This document shows positions 34,199-51,349 of a stretch of DNA of 64,000 bases, in pieces. Positions within the stretch are counted from its first letter, which is position 1. Each line of letters starts with the position of its first letter. The translations under genes were made by a program, and so were the position numbers. The stretch is from positions 62,001 to 126,000 of the forward strand of contig NZ_AKWY02000034.1 of assembly GCF_000306255.2 (NCBI RefSeq), given 5' to 3'. The notes under the pieces are model-generated. The model did no database searches. It was not told the DNA's origin and was given only the letters and a program-made list of their open reading frames with translations. Source of the DNA: Leptospira noguchii serovar Panama str. CZ214 (GTDB taxonomy: Bacteria; Spirochaetota; Leptospiria; Leptospirales; Leptospiraceae).

Positions 34199-35313
34199 GC
34201 AAAGGAAAAATCATAGTAGCGATGAGTGGAGGAGTGGATAGCGCTGTGACCGCTGGTTTGCTCATGGAAGATGGATACGAGGTGATCGGAGTCAATCTAA
34301 GGACTTGGGAATACGAAGCTCCTACCTGTGATACTACTAAAAAATCTTGCTGTTCTCCAGAGGACATTAGAGACGCTAGGGACGTTGGTATTTCCTTAAA
34401 AATTCCGTTTTACGTTATCAAGATGGAAAAGGTATTTCAAGAGAAAGTGATCGATCGTTTTATAGAAGATTACCAACACGGAAAAACTCCCAATCCTTGC
34501 GTGGAATGTAATACTTTTGTGAAGTTTGGTGCTCTTTTTGAAAAAGCCAAGGCGCTCGGAATCGATAAGATTGCGACTGGTCATTACGCAAGAATAGCAC
34601 ATAACGGAGATCGTTATGCGATTGCTAACGGAATTGATACTGGAAAAAATCAGGCCTATTATTTATACGGACTTTCTCAAGAAAATCTTAAAAACGTAAT
34701 TTTTCCTCTTGGAGAAATGACAAAACCCGAAGTGAGGCAAATTGCAAGAAGGATGGGACTTCCAGTTGCAGATAAATCAGAGTCCCAAGAAATTTGTTTT
34801 ATTCCGGAGAACGATTATAGAAAATTTTTGGAAAAGAAAAACGTAGAGTTTACTCCCGGCTTTTTTAAACTGAAAGACGGTCGTATTATAGGAAAACACA
34901 AGGGCCGTGAAAATTTTACGATTGGTCAGAGAAAGGGATTGGGAATTGCCTGGAAAAACCCTCTTTACGTAATCTCGATCGAAGATGACGGTTCTGTAAT
35001 ATTAGGAGAAGAGAATGAAACCTACAATGAATCTTTTTCCGTAATCGATCTAAATTTTCAGGGACTTGCTCCTTTGAACGAGGGAGAATCTCTCGAATGT
35101 AGAGTTCAAGTTCGTTACAGACATATTCCGATCCGTTGTAAAATCACAAAAATAAAAGAGGAACTTATCGTTCATCCTTTAGAAGATCTAAGAGGAGTCA
35201 CTCCGGGACAATCCGCAGTTTTTTATCCTTTGGACTCCGATTATTTATTATTAGGTGGAATTATTTCTAAGGGAAGTATTCAAATGCGGATTGCAATTTC
35301 TGTCTTAAATTGA
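34195..35313 (+). CDS. mnmA: tRNA-specific 2-thiouridylase
   Basis: Puts sulfur on U34 of tRNAs for Lys, Glu and Gln. It shows the PP-loop SGGVDSAV (11-18), the catalytic Cys pair C102 (NPCVEC) and C201 (SQEICFI), the conserved GHYAR and the C-terminal beta-barrel part (GVTPGQSAVFY). At 372 residues it is full length. ATG overlaps the previous stop (ATGA). Confidence 0.96.
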   Translation: MSKGKIIVAMSGGVDSAVTAGLLMEDGYEVIGVNLRTWEYEAPTCDTTKKSCCSPEDIRDARDVGISLKIPFYVIKMEKVFQEKVIDRFIEDYQHGKTPNPCVECNTFVKFGALFEKAKALGIDKIATGHYARIAHNGDRYAIANGIDTGKNQAYYLYGLSQENLKNVIFPLGEMTKPEVRQIARRMGLPVADKSESQEICFIPENDYRKFLEKKNVEFTPGFFKLKDGRIIGKHKGRENFTIGQRKGLGIAWKNPLYVISIEDDGSVILGEENETYNESFSVIDLNFQGLAPLNEGESLECRVQVRYRHIPIRCKITKIKEELIVHPLEDLRGVTPGQSAVFYPLDSDYLLLGGIISKGSIQMRIAISVLN

Positions 35314-35329
35314 ACAAGGATTTTCTCTT

Positions 35330-37612
<2,283 letters not shown>

Positions 37613-37692
37613 GAAAATCGTTTTACTAACTTAAAATTTACGGTTTAATATTCGAACCGTAAATCTACGTGTCGTGTTCGGACGAAAAAATC

Positions 37693-38766
<1,074 letters not shown>

Positions 38767-38774
38767 GTTTTGTT

Positions 38775-39868
<1,094 letters not shown>

Positions 39869-39872
<4 letters not shown>

Positions 39873-41263
39873 ATCCAGGATTGTTCGAATCTTTTATACC
39901 TGTAATCGTTCTCGTGATGGGACTCGGTTATGCGGGAGTTGTATTTGGAAACGGAACCGTTGAAGGTCCCGCGCAGATGCTTTTAATTCTTTCCGGAACG
40001 GTTGCGAGTTTACTTGGAATTCGTCTTGGTGTAAAGTGGGACTTTTTAGAAGAAAGAATTTTAGAATCGTTAAAAAACGTATTAAAGCCTGTGCTCATTC
40101 TTTTATTGATAGGATCTTTAATAGGAGTTTGGATTTGGTCCGGGATTGTACCTTCCATGATCGTGTGGGGATTAAAAATTTTAAAACCTTCTTTCTTTTT
40201 AGTTACCGCCTGTGTTTTATCTTCCATTGTTTCTTTAATTACGGGAAGCTCTTGGTCTACGGCTGGAACCGTAGGAGTTGCACTGATGGGAATAGGAACT
40301 ACGTTAGGTGTTCCTTCTGGGATTGCTGCGGGCGCCGTCGTGTCGGGGGCGTATTTTGGGGATAAACTTTCTCCGTTTTCGGAAACAACCAATCTAGCCT
40401 CTTCGATCGCTGGAACTCCACTTTTTACGCATATTCAACATATGTTATATACTACGATCCCCGCTTTTTGTATTGCGATTGTGTTTTTTGCTTGGACAGG
40501 TTTAGGTTATTCTGGTTCTGAAAGTGGAGATCAAAAAGTAAATGAAGTGATCTCTTTGCTCGAAAAAACTTTTCGAATTCACCCCGCTTTGATGATTCCT
40601 CCTATTTTGACTTTTGTAATGATTTATTTTAAAATTCCAGCCATTCCTTCGATTCTTGCGGGAATTCTTTCCGGAATAGTATCCGGAATTTTTTTACAAC
40701 ACTCCGAATTGAGTTTTCCGGAAATTTACAAACAGATTTTAAATGCGGCTTCTAAAGGGAATTCGATTAAGAGTCAAAGTTTGCTTACAGATGCTTTACT
40801 TTCGAGGGGAGGGATGGCTTCTATGCTTCCTACCGTTTGGCTGATTTTTTCTGCTATGTTTTTTGCGGGAGCGATGGAAGGAGCAGGGTTAATTCAGGAA
40901 ATCACAAAAGGTATATTAAAATATGCGAATACGGATCGATCTTTGTTGACTGGAACAATTTTTACTAGCATTTCCGCAAATTTAATTTCTTCGGATCAAT
41001 ACCTTTCAATTTTAGTTCCGGGCAAGATGTTTAAAAAGTCATTTGAAGAACACGGCCTTGATTCTAAAAATCTTTCTAGAGCTTTGGAAGATTCAGGCAC
41101 GATGACTTCTGCTTTGGTTCCTTGGAATACCTGCGGTTCTTTTATGGCCGCCGCACTTGGGGTGCCCGTGGTTGTGTTTCTTCCGTATGCAATTTTAAAT
41201 CTTTGTAGTCCATTGATTTCTCTTGTCTGTGCTTGGACCGGGTGGACGATTCGGAAAAAGTAA
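39869..41263 (+). CDS. nhaC: Na+/H+ antiporter, NhaC family
   Basis: A 464-residue inner-membrane antiporter with 11-12 hydrophobic segments. The NhaC signature is clear: TGSSWSTAGTVGVALMGIG, then SGAYFGDKLSPFSETTNLA and HIQHMLYTTIPAF. The GTG start overlaps the RluA-family stop (GTGA). Together with the pyrophosphatase at 18.4 kb it suggests active Na+ or pH control. Confidence 0.93.
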
Positions 41264-41606
41264 AAATTAATTTTAGAATTATAGTTTAAGAATATTCTAA
41301 ATATTGTATGTTTTTTTGAAAGTCCACAATGAAATGTAGTATTCAATTTTATTCTTTTGTAAGAACCTAACGAACTACAGTTTCTCCTAGTTTTAGTGAA
41401 TCTTTATAAGAGAGAGCCTTGGCTTTTTCTCCCAAGATTTGAATAAATCACTTTAAAATAGCGTTGAATCTACTATTTAATGTGAGCAGGGAGTAAGGAT
41501 TCATTTTAATTAAAAATAAAATATTTTTGAAATGGCTTTTAAAAAAAGAAGGACATACGATTTTTTTCTTGTATTGAGTAAATTGATATATGATTTGAAT
41601 TTTAAA
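41264..41606. other. Intergenic, nothing recognised
   Basis: AT-rich DNA between nhaC and the M23 peptidase gene. An in-frame ATG at 41532 would extend the peptidase by 25 residues. Confidence 0.4.
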
Positions 41607-42128
41607 ATGGCACGAAAGAATCATCTTCTTTTACTTCTTATAATAATTGTAGTTTTGGGATTTATTTTTCCGCAAAAAATTTCGATGCCGGTGGAAGGTG
41701 CAAATCATTCCAGTTATCATCCTCAATCTTTTTGGTTTTATCCTTGGGGAAGATCTGGAACTCACAAAGGTGTGGATATCTTTGCAAAACAAGGAAAGAA
41801 GATTTTTTCCGCAACACCAGGTTTGGTTGTTTTTTGTGGTGAGATTTCAATGGGTGGAAATGTAATTCTAATCCTAGGGCCTAAATGGAGATTTCATTAT
41901 TACGCGCATTTAAAGGAAATTAAAATTTCGACTTGGTCTTGGATCAATCGAGAGGAAATAATTGGAATAGTTGGCAATACTGGAAACGCAATCGGCAAAC
42001 CATTACATTTACATTATTCGATCATTACTCCTCTACCTTATGTTTGGCTTGCAGACGAGGATAGGGAAGGATGGAAAAAAATGTTTTACTTAAATCCGAT
42101 TCCATATTTTACAAATTCAAATCTATAA
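41607..42128 (+). CDS. M23 family (LytM-type) metallopeptidase, short
   Basis: 173 residues from ATG 41607. The hydrophobic start (HLLLLLIIIVVLGFIF) is a signal peptide or anchor, so I prefer it over the upstream ATG at 41532. The zinc motif is present as GTHKGVDIFA (H and D), HYYAHL and LHLHYSI (HxH). The enzyme should cut peptidoglycan cross-bridges in the periplasm, or act as an envelope regulator. It is nearly all catalytic domain. Confidence 0.83.
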   Translation: MARKNHLLLLLIIIVVLGFIFPQKISMPVEGANHSSYHPQSFWFYPWGRSGTHKGVDIFAKQGKKIFSATPGLVVFCGEISMGGNVILILGPKWRFHYYAHLKEIKISTWSWINREEIIGIVGNTGNAIGKPLHLHYSIITPLPYVWLADEDREGWKKMFYLNPIPYFTNSNL

Positions 42129-42497
42129 AATAAATTTTTAATTTGATGCTGGCTACACAGTGATTCATGCAGAAATTTGAATGTACGATCCTTATTTGAG
42201 AATTTTATAGGTTTCTTACGTTACATCGATTTCTAGTTATCTCCGAGATTTAATTTCAGTACGGGTTCCTGCGTTTTATAAAACTTAAGTGTTTCGTTTT
42301 TTATGGATTGTTTGGCGGGTTTTGGGTAGATTCTGAATAAAAAATTTCACAAGTTAAAAAGATTTTGAAATTTTGAGCACAACGAAAACTCAAATCCAAG
42401 TTACTCAGGCGAAAATTATACTTTAAAGAGTGGTATTTTTTGCGATTTTTTCCGTGAAAAAAATCGAGTAGGCCGATATTGAAAGATAGAGAACACC
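42129..42497. other. Intergenic, nothing recognised
   Basis: 369 bp, AT-rich. A weak GGGTTCCTGCG variant of the dispersed motif near 42264. No gene or terminator I can support. Confidence 0.4.
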
Positions 42498-43493
<996 letters not shown>

Positions 43494-43525
43494 GTACATT
43501 CTAAAATACGAATAGGATTGATTGA

Positions 43526-44125
43526 ATGTTTTTGAAAAAAATAAGATCTGTTTTTTCTTTGTTGTTTGTAATTGTTTTATTACAAAGTCACTTGAATGCG
43601 GGAACTCTTTCGTATCGAGAGAAGAAAAAATCGGTCGAAAAAAAAATTCGGATTTTAGAAAAATCTAGAAAATCGATTCCGTTTCAAAACCAAGAGGAAA
43701 ACTGGAACAGACTTATATCTCTGAAAAATCGTTTTCAAAATTCGGCGCATTTTGAGTCTCTTCGGGAAAGAGAAAAGTCTATGTTACTTTTAGAAAGGGC
43801 TATTTTTAAAACTGCTTCCGATTTTAATTTAGAAGGAAAAGTTTTGGCTAAGAATCTGATTCGATTTTATTCGGACAAGTATTTGGAAAAAGAAAAAAGT
43901 CAAGATGTTTCAATGACTACGTTTCAGAAAGAAAGGGCGGCCACTTACTTTAGAATGGCAAAAGAAGAGTTAGATCAGGCTGAAAAGTTTGATCGTGACG
44001 GAAATAATTTTTATGCGCTGATTCTTTATGGAAGATCCATTCAATATTCTTTAAGTGCTTTTCAAACTATGAGTTTTGAAATTCCAAACGAATATATTAG
44101 GGTTTTAAAAAAGAAGTCTATATAA
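43526..44125 (+). CDS. Exported helical protein of unknown function
   Basis: 199 residues. Signal peptide SVFSLLFVIVLLQSHLNAG, then an all-helical, Lys/Glu-rich mature part (YREKKKSVEKKIRILEKSRK, YFRMAKEELDQAEKFDRDGN). The last part resembles a TPR-like hairpin. Likely periplasmic partner of the preceding gene product. No family known to me. Confidence 0.58.
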   Translation: MFLKKIRSVFSLLFVIVLLQSHLNAGTLSYREKKKSVEKKIRILEKSRKSIPFQNQEENWNRLISLKNRFQNSAHFESLREREKSMLLLERAIFKTASDFNLEGKVLAKNLIRFYSDKYLEKEKSQDVSMTTFQKERAATYFRMAKEELDQAEKFDRDGNNFYALILYGRSIQYSLSAFQTMSFEIPNEYIRVLKKKSI

Positions 44126-44244
44126 AGAAATTGTAAACTTTACTTACTCGGGATTTCTAATTCTTTATTTGGCATTTATTTTTTCTGTTTAGAAAATCGT
44201 TTTGTTATTAGTTTAAAAACGAACTCTATAAACTAAAATTCCAA

Positions 44245-47200
44245 TCAGTAAATACTACATCCAAAAAAACCATTGGCAAGTCCGGAACTAGTAATTGCTC
44301 CTGCGGCGGTGGCAGTGGTATTCGTCAGCAAACCGATTCCTGCCTGTGAAGAATGAAAAATAAAAATGTTATCAGAACTTCCCCCGACAAATAAATCTGG
44401 AAAACCGTCTCCGTTGATGTCTCCACCGGAAATAGGAGTTCTAGGTGCATTTGCAGAAATACCAATTCCAAAAAGCGCACTCGTGATTTGTGTAGTAGCG
44501 TTACCAGTGGTTAAAAATCCACCGATTGCCCCGGCCCCTGGCATATGAAAAACGAATACCCTATTGGGGTTTACGGTTGTAGAAATTAAATCCGGTCTTC
44601 CATCTAAATTTAAATCTTGTGCAGTTAAAGAAACTCCGAATGCGTTTGCGCCTCCGGCTCCATTGATCATAAGCGGAGCATTTCCAATTGTAGATGTGTT
44701 TATACCTACACCTCCTGCAGATGTAAATACGGAAACTCTTCCAAATCCACCTCCCAAAATAGGACTTCCAATTGCAAGATCGGAGTTGCCATCTCCGTTA
44801 AAATCGGCTGCAGATAGGCTGATACCGAATTCTCCTGCGTTTCCAGCGCTATCATTGGTAAGAGCTGTGATTATTCCTCCTAATCCACCAACTGCTCCGT
44901 GATGGATATAAACCTTACCTTGATTTAATACAAATCCTCCACCTACACCTGCGCCATAACCGGGGGCGCCAATTGCAAGATCTGCAAAATTATCTCCGTT
45001 CATATTTCCTACGCTTAGAGAATATCCGAAACGATCGTTTGCATTTTCCCCTGTGAGAGTGGAATTTGCGACACCAATGTTGGTTTGTGTAACTCCAGCT
45101 GCTCCAGCGGAATGAAATGCATAGACCCTACCTTGAGAACCGTTAAAGATAGGTTCTCCCGAAGCCAAGTCGGAGTAACCGTCTCCGTTTAGATCACCCG
45201 TAGCTAGACTATCTCCGAATCTGGCTCCTGCATTTATACCGCTGATCGTTTTAGTAGCAAAACCAGAAAAGGAAATATTAACTCCAGAATTTCCAGAAGA
45301 ATGAAATATATAAACCCTACCTTGAGCACCGTTCCATCCCGGAGCACCAGAGATTACGTCTGCGTATCCATCTCCGTTTAAATCTCCCATAGAAACAGTT
45401 CGTCCAAATTCTTCCGCTGCGACTCCTACAATGATCTTACTTGCAGATTGTGCGTTTGTAATTGTCATTCCAGCGTTTCCAGAAGAATGAAATATATAAA
45501 GTAAACCTTGTCCGTATTCTGCAGATACAATGTCGACGTACCCGTCTCCGTTTATATCCTTATTGTTTCCTTTTCGAACCGAAATATTTACTGTAGTTGT
45601 TTGGTTATTGGCTAAGTCTTTAGCTCTTGCGGTGATCGTGTGTTGAGAATTTTGTTTCCAAGTATTTATATTCGAAGGAAGTTGAAATTTCCAAGGATTG
45701 GTTCCAGTTGCAGGCAAAAAAGCTCCGTTGTCTAAAGAAACTTCTACGGAAGCAATCGTACCAGCGTCTATTGCCGTTCCGATTACAAAACCACTTTCTA
45801 CAATAGAATTATTTCTCAGATTCTGAATTGTAACCACAGGGGGAATTAAATCTGGGGCGGCTCCGGTCGTAAAAGTCCAGTTGTAGGCTGCGCCAAGTGG
45901 ATTTCCTACAAGATCGTTTACTGTTGCTATTGTTGCCGTGTAATTCGTACCAGCATTCAGAGGGGTTAATGCGTTAGGAACGAAAGTAGCAGAAGATCCG
46001 GAGCAATTTACAGTACCGTTGATCCCGTTATTAACTGTAAAATTTAAAGTAAAACAATTGATGGTTTCGTTAAAAGCAACCGTAATGTTTGTATTCGTAG
46101 CAACCCCGGCCGCTCCCGGAATAGGGCTTACAAGAGAAACTTGAGGTGGAACAAGGTCTGGTGCAACGCCTGTTGTAAAAGACCAAACATAGTTTCCACC
46201 ATTCAATGTATTATTGCCGCTGTCTGTGACCGTATTTGCGATTGTCACCGTATAAGTAGTGTTAAACGCAAGCGGAGGAGTTACTGGAGCAAAAGAAACT
46301 GTATTTCCATTACAGTTAATATTGATTGGAATTACTGTAGCAGGAGTTGTAGGATCATCGTCTAAGGTGATACCTCCTAAAATACTTCCACAATTCATGG
46401 TTTCACTAAAAGCGATACTCACACCTCCGTTGATCGCAACGCCTACGGCAGCATTTGCAGGTGTAACAAAGGCAACATTAGGAGGAATTAGATCTGGCCC
46501 TGGCCCAGTCGTAAAGTTCCAATTTGTTGGAATGAGAGGATTATTAGAAGTATCTAATGCTCCCTGATCGATTTCTACCGTGTAAGTGGTATTAAAAGCA
46601 AGAGGATTTGCAGGAATTGGGGTCCAAGTAGCCGAAGTTCCAAAACAGTTTACGCTTCCTGTAAGATAAGTTCCGGTAACTTGCGCCTTTAGTCGAAAAG
46701 ATGTGGTTGTCACGGAACCACAATCCATAGGTTCACTAAAAACGACCATAGGACTGGTATTGGTTCCTATCCCGTTTGAATTGGCGGTAGGAAGCGTGAA
46801 AGTCACTGACGGTTGGACATTATCCACGGCAGCAGCGGTCGTAAAAGTCCAGTTATTAGGTGTGAGAGGATTGTTTTGTAAGTCCGTAACCGCGTTTGAG
46901 ATGGTAACCACATAATTTGTATTCGGTGCCAAAGGTGCCAAAGGAGTAAAAGATGCGGTTGTGCCGGTACAACCTGGATTTCCGTTTATAGTTCCGGGTA
47001 AAAGTATATTGTCATCTAAAACGATACTTCCTACGATCGTGGCGCAATTGATAGGTTCACTAAAGGCGATACTGATCGTTTCGTTGATAGGAATGTTTTG
47101 TGCGTTGGGAGAGGGGCTTACAAAGGAAACCGTCGGTGCAGTTAAGTCTGGGGCCAAACCAGTCGTAAAAGTCCAGTTATACGAATTTACAAGAGGATTA

Positions 47201-47919
47201 TTAGCAAGATCTCTTGCCGTCGAAAGAATATCCACACGATAAACGGTATTGAAAGCAAGAGGGTTGTTAGGAGTAAGGGTGGCAACGGATCCTAAACAAG
47301 CTACATTACTGAATTCTAATGCGTTGGTAACGTTATTTCTTAATGTGAAATTTACAGTGTTGATGGAAGCACAATCCATTGTTTCGGTAAACGCAATTTG
47401 AATGGAAGTATTATTAGGAACTAAATTAGCACCTATGGCAGGAGTTCTTAAAGATACGTCTGGCGCGACTAAATCAACAATTGTGTTGGTAGTAAAACTC
47501 CAAGTATAGTCTTCTGAAAGAGAAGAATCGTCCATTGACTTTAGGTTTTTTGAAACTCTAACTGAATAGACCGTCGATGCAGCCAAGGAAGAGGTTGGAT
47601 TGAATAAAAGAGTTTTTTCTGTAGAAGTAAGATTTCCTGGAATGATCGTATTTCCTTGTGTTAGTTGGATCGAATCAGATTGGATACTAGAGGAATCTAA
47701 TTTTTGACTAAAACCAACTTGGATTGATGTGTTTAAAGAAACTCCGGTGACATTAGGTCCGGGAGAAATTTGAGAAACGTTAAATAGAGAATCTATGCTA
47801 CGATTGCTAAAATCTAAATATGCAAAAAATGGCATTGAATTTCCTTTTCCTTGAACGCAACCAATACTTCCCAGAATCAAAATGGAAAAAGAAATGAAAG
47901 TTTTTATATATAAAGTCAC
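44245..47919 (-). CDS. Large surface lipoprotein with Ig-like and FG-GAP repeats
   Basis: 1,224 residues. The signal peptide ends in lipobox LGSIGC. Six Big_5-type Ig-like domains follow, each ending in W(T/S/N)FTT and separated by linkers of the DLxxPxVxxxxP type. One further Ig-like domain (SVEVSLDNGAF) precedes seven FG-GAP repeats with Ca-binding D-x-N-G-D-G motifs (DINGDGYVDI, DLNGDGYADV, DLNGDGYSDL and others) that would fold as a beta-propeller like integrin alpha heads. Such lipoproteins are surface exposed and bind sugars or host proteins; that role is inferred. It starts at GTG 47919 behind a GGAG site. The coding strand has a high Asn/Thr/Gly content. Confidence 0.85.
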   Translation of the reverse strand: MTLYIKTFISFSILILGSIGCVQGKGNSMPFFAYLDFSNRSIDSLFNVSQISPGPNVTGVSLNTSIQVGFSQKLDSSSIQSDSIQLTQGNTIIPGNLTSTEKTLLFNPTSSLAASTVYSVRVSKNLKSMDDSSLSEDYTWSFTTNTIVDLVAPDVSLRTPAIGANLVPNNTSIQIAFTETMDCASINTVNFTLRNNVTNALEFSNVACLGSVATLTPNNPLAFNTVYRVDILSTARDLANNPLVNSYNWTFTTGLAPDLTAPTVSFVSPSPNAQNIPINETISIAFSEPINCATIVGSIVLDDNILLPGTINGNPGCTGTTASFTPLAPLAPNTNYVVTISNAVTDLQNNPLTPNNWTFTTAAAVDNVQPSVTFTLPTANSNGIGTNTSPMVVFSEPMDCGSVTTTSFRLKAQVTGTYLTGSVNCFGTSATWTPIPANPLAFNTTYTVEIDQGALDTSNNPLIPTNWNFTTGPGPDLIPPNVAFVTPANAAVGVAINGGVSIAFSETMNCGSILGGITLDDDPTTPATVIPININCNGNTVSFAPVTPPLAFNTTYTVTIANTVTDSGNNTLNGGNYVWSFTTGVAPDLVPPQVSLVSPIPGAAGVATNTNITVAFNETINCFTLNFTVNNGINGTVNCSGSSATFVPNALTPLNAGTNYTATIATVNDLVGNPLGAAYNWTFTTGAAPDLIPPVVTIQNLRNNSIVESGFVIGTAIDAGTIASVEVSLDNGAFLPATGTNPWKFQLPSNINTWKQNSQHTITARAKDLANNQTTTVNISVRKGNNKDINGDGYVDIVSAEYGQGLLYIFHSSGNAGMTITNAQSASKIIVGVAAEEFGRTVSMGDLNGDGYADVISGAPGWNGAQGRVYIFHSSGNSGVNISFSGFATKTISGINAGARFGDSLATGDLNGDGYSDLASGEPIFNGSQGRVYAFHSAGAAGVTQTNIGVANSTLTGENANDRFGYSLSVGNMNGDNFADLAIGAPGYGAGVGGGFVLNQGKVYIHHGAVGGLGGIITALTNDSAGNAGEFGISLSAADFNGDGNSDLAIGSPILGGGFGRVSVFTSAGGVGINTSTIGNAPLMINGAGGANAFGVSLTAQDLNLDGRPDLISTTVNPNRVFVFHMPGAGAIGGFLTTGNATTQITSALFGIGISANAPRTPISGGDINGDGFPDLFVGGSSDNIFIFHSSQAGIGLLTNTTATAAGAITSSGLANGFFGCSIY

Positions 47920-48611
47920 TGAAAAAAGGCTCCAACAACTATAGAAAGAGTTGCATCGAAATTAAGTTTTAGAAAAAGGATTTTTAACTTGATAAAAAAT
48001 TCAAATTCTTTCGCCTAAAAGATGAAAAAATATTAACATACTTTTTTTCTAAATACTGGTTATATTATAACTTGATGTCTACTTTCAAATCAGGTCGGTT
48101 TTAAATTTTTTACGAGCTGTATGGGAAAGAATATAAAATTGAAATTTGAAATCAAACTTACAGCAATTTATATAAAGTTTTATGGTTAATTTTGATAGCC
48201 TAAAAAGGCTAAAGGGTTGTGGTGTTCTTACCGATTTTTAAAATAGATATTTTAATTCACTTTTTGGAATCCTTATTTTTAGGCGTATTCTTTTCAATGT
48301 TGAATTAATAAATTCAAGTCTGATTTCATCAACTATTCTCGATTCTTAATTATTTTGTTTAGATTCCGATTGAGCTTGTTACGTGTATCATCTTACGACT
48401 ATTAGGTGAATGGACTAAAAAGGGAATTGTCGATATGATTTTGGATTTTACAGTAGAACACATTCCCAAAGAAATTTCTAACATTAGAATCTATTTATTA
48501 AGTAATGAATTTTATTTTTTGAAAAAAGAATCAAACCTTAGTATAAAAAACTTCTACTTTTAGAAAGGAAAATGTTTTTCTAATTTTTATAAATCGAACT
48601 CACACTAAATT
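47920..48611. other. Intergenic between divergent surface-protein genes
   Basis: 692 bp. A small hairpin TAGCCT-AAAA-AGGCTA near 48196-48211 and a degenerate GAACTCACAC motif at 48596-48605 just before the next gene. A 42-residue frame at 48435-48563 is possible but unsupported. Confidence 0.45.
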
Positions 48612-50057
<1,446 letters not shown>

Positions 50058-50378
50058 ATATTACTGAAATCATTGAATTTGAGTTCGGTTGAAAAAGAAT
50101 TTTTATAAGAGCTTGTTCCAAATAATTTTACGCGATCATTCTTTAGAAATTTTTAATAAAATGCAGTAGTTCCTACAAATTAAGTCGCATTTGACAATTT
50201 GTGAATTTTCAAGCAGTCTAATCTTGTTCAATTTTCGTGGTAGTTTCACATCTTAGGAATGATTTATAAAATCCAGATTCCGACTTTTTTTAGAAAAGGA
50301 ATGATGGAGGCGAATTCACGTTCTTTAGATATTTCGAAACGAAACATTCTGAAATCCTTTAAAAGAAGAGATTACTTT
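50058..50378. other. Intergenic, nothing recognised beyond repeat motifs
   Basis: GAATTCACGT at 50312-50321. A TAGTTCCTACA variant of the dispersed motif near 50169. No gene seen. Confidence 0.4.
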
Positions 50379-50891
50379 TTAGATAGAATTTTCGTTAAAT
50401 GATTTTCTAAATCGAATATAAAAAGGATCGTAACCCATTGCCTTCCAAAATGAAACTGCGTTTTCGTTTTCTATTATGGCTCTGAGTTCTATACTTTTGA
50501 ATTCTTGGTCTTTTGCCCAAGATTCACATGCTAAAACCAATGGTTTCATATAACCTGATTTTTGTTTTCCTCGTTTGGTTACGGCCAGATCGATAAATAG
50601 AGTTTTCTGTTCTTCTAAATAAGGTTTGTCTTCCGTTCTGGCTATCAAAAGAGAAACAAGTTCATCTCCTAAAAAACCTCCTAAAAGTAATACTTTTCCA
50701 GTGCCTTTTAGTTTTAGATAGACGTCTATCATCTTAGTGCCCGCGCGGGGACGAATTTTAAATACTCCGTCTAACTGCAAAGAGTTGATTAAGCGAAAGA
50801 ATTGATTTACGAGTTCGATTGAGGCTTCTCTATGTTCCGGAAGCAAATTAGCAATTTGAAATTGTTTTGAATTCGTTTTAGACTTGGGCAT
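50379..50891 (-). CDS. GNAT-family acetyltransferase
   Basis: 170 residues from ATG 50891 (MPKSKTNSK). The GNAT fold is suggested by LFIDLAVTKRGKQKSGYMKPLVLACESWA (acetyl-CoA motif A region) and the final IIENENAVSFWKAMGYDPFYIRF, the classic motif B. The substrate is unknown. A frame from ATG 50936 would add 15 residues, MEFFNNSNIF and on, but those are encoded by the end of a repeat element at 50914-51018, so I prefer the inner start. Whether cells use the element's ATG is open. Confidence 0.8.
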   Translation of the reverse strand: MPKSKTNSKQFQIANLLPEHREASIELVNQFFRLINSLQLDGVFKIRPRAGTKMIDVYLKLKGTGKVLLLGGFLGDELVSLLIARTEDKPYLEEQKTLFIDLAVTKRGKQKSGYMKPLVLACESWAKDQEFKSIELRAIIENENAVSFWKAMGYDPFYIRFRKSFNENSI

Positions 50892-51349
50892 TTGGGTTTC
50901 GAATAGAAAAATATTAGAGTTGTTGAAAAATTCCATAGTTCAGTTTAACAAAACTACTTCAATCGACTGTTTCCATAAAACTGAAGCAGATGGAGAATTA
51001 TTTTTTCAATAACTCTAATTTTTTCTAAAGATTCAATCTGTCCATAGATTTACATCTCCTATTTTATGAATTGAACTGGAACCGTATTTAGAAATCTTTT
51101 TGTAAAACGCTACTCAAGAACTATGAAATGGTTTTCAAAAGTCCGTTTCTGAACTGGGATTTGTTTCAGAATTTACGGTGTTTTATAAGTTTAGTAAGAT
51201 CCTGAACTTGAACGTATTGAAAATACCCAAAATTAATCGTCGATTTTGCAAAGACGCAGAAGTTTTCACAAATTGAATCTGATTCAAAAAGAACGACTTT
51301 TTTAGACTATATCTTTTAACCCTTTTTTAAAATACTTCCAAATAGTAGA
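50892..51349. other. Intergenic with one MITE-like copy
   Basis: 458 bp divergent region between the GNAT gene and the M23 gene. Apart from the element at 50914-51018 I see no gene or clear promoter. Confidence 0.45.
50914..51018 (+). repeat. MITE-like inverted-repeat element, copy D
   Basis: Ends TTAGAGTTGTTGAAAAATT and TTTTTTCAATAACTCTAA; interior nearly identical to copy B. Its left end lies 22 bp above the GNAT ATG and on the minus strand supplies an in-frame ATG (50936) to that gene. Confidence 0.78.

Noticed and set aside
44197..44222. TCGTTTT...AAAACGA hairpin as a bidirectional terminator between 44125 and 44245
   Set aside because: The stem is 7 bp and AT-rich with a 12-base loop and no clear T-run; too weak to list as a feature.
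44366..47242. Several plus-strand frames of 60-112 residues opposite the large lipoprotein gene
   Set aside because: They are antisense shadows produced by the repetitive, biased codon use of the Ig and FG-GAP repeats.
48435..48563. 42-residue plus-strand frame starting MILDFTVEHIPKEIS
   Set aside because: Too short, no ribosome site and no family; kept only as a possibility.
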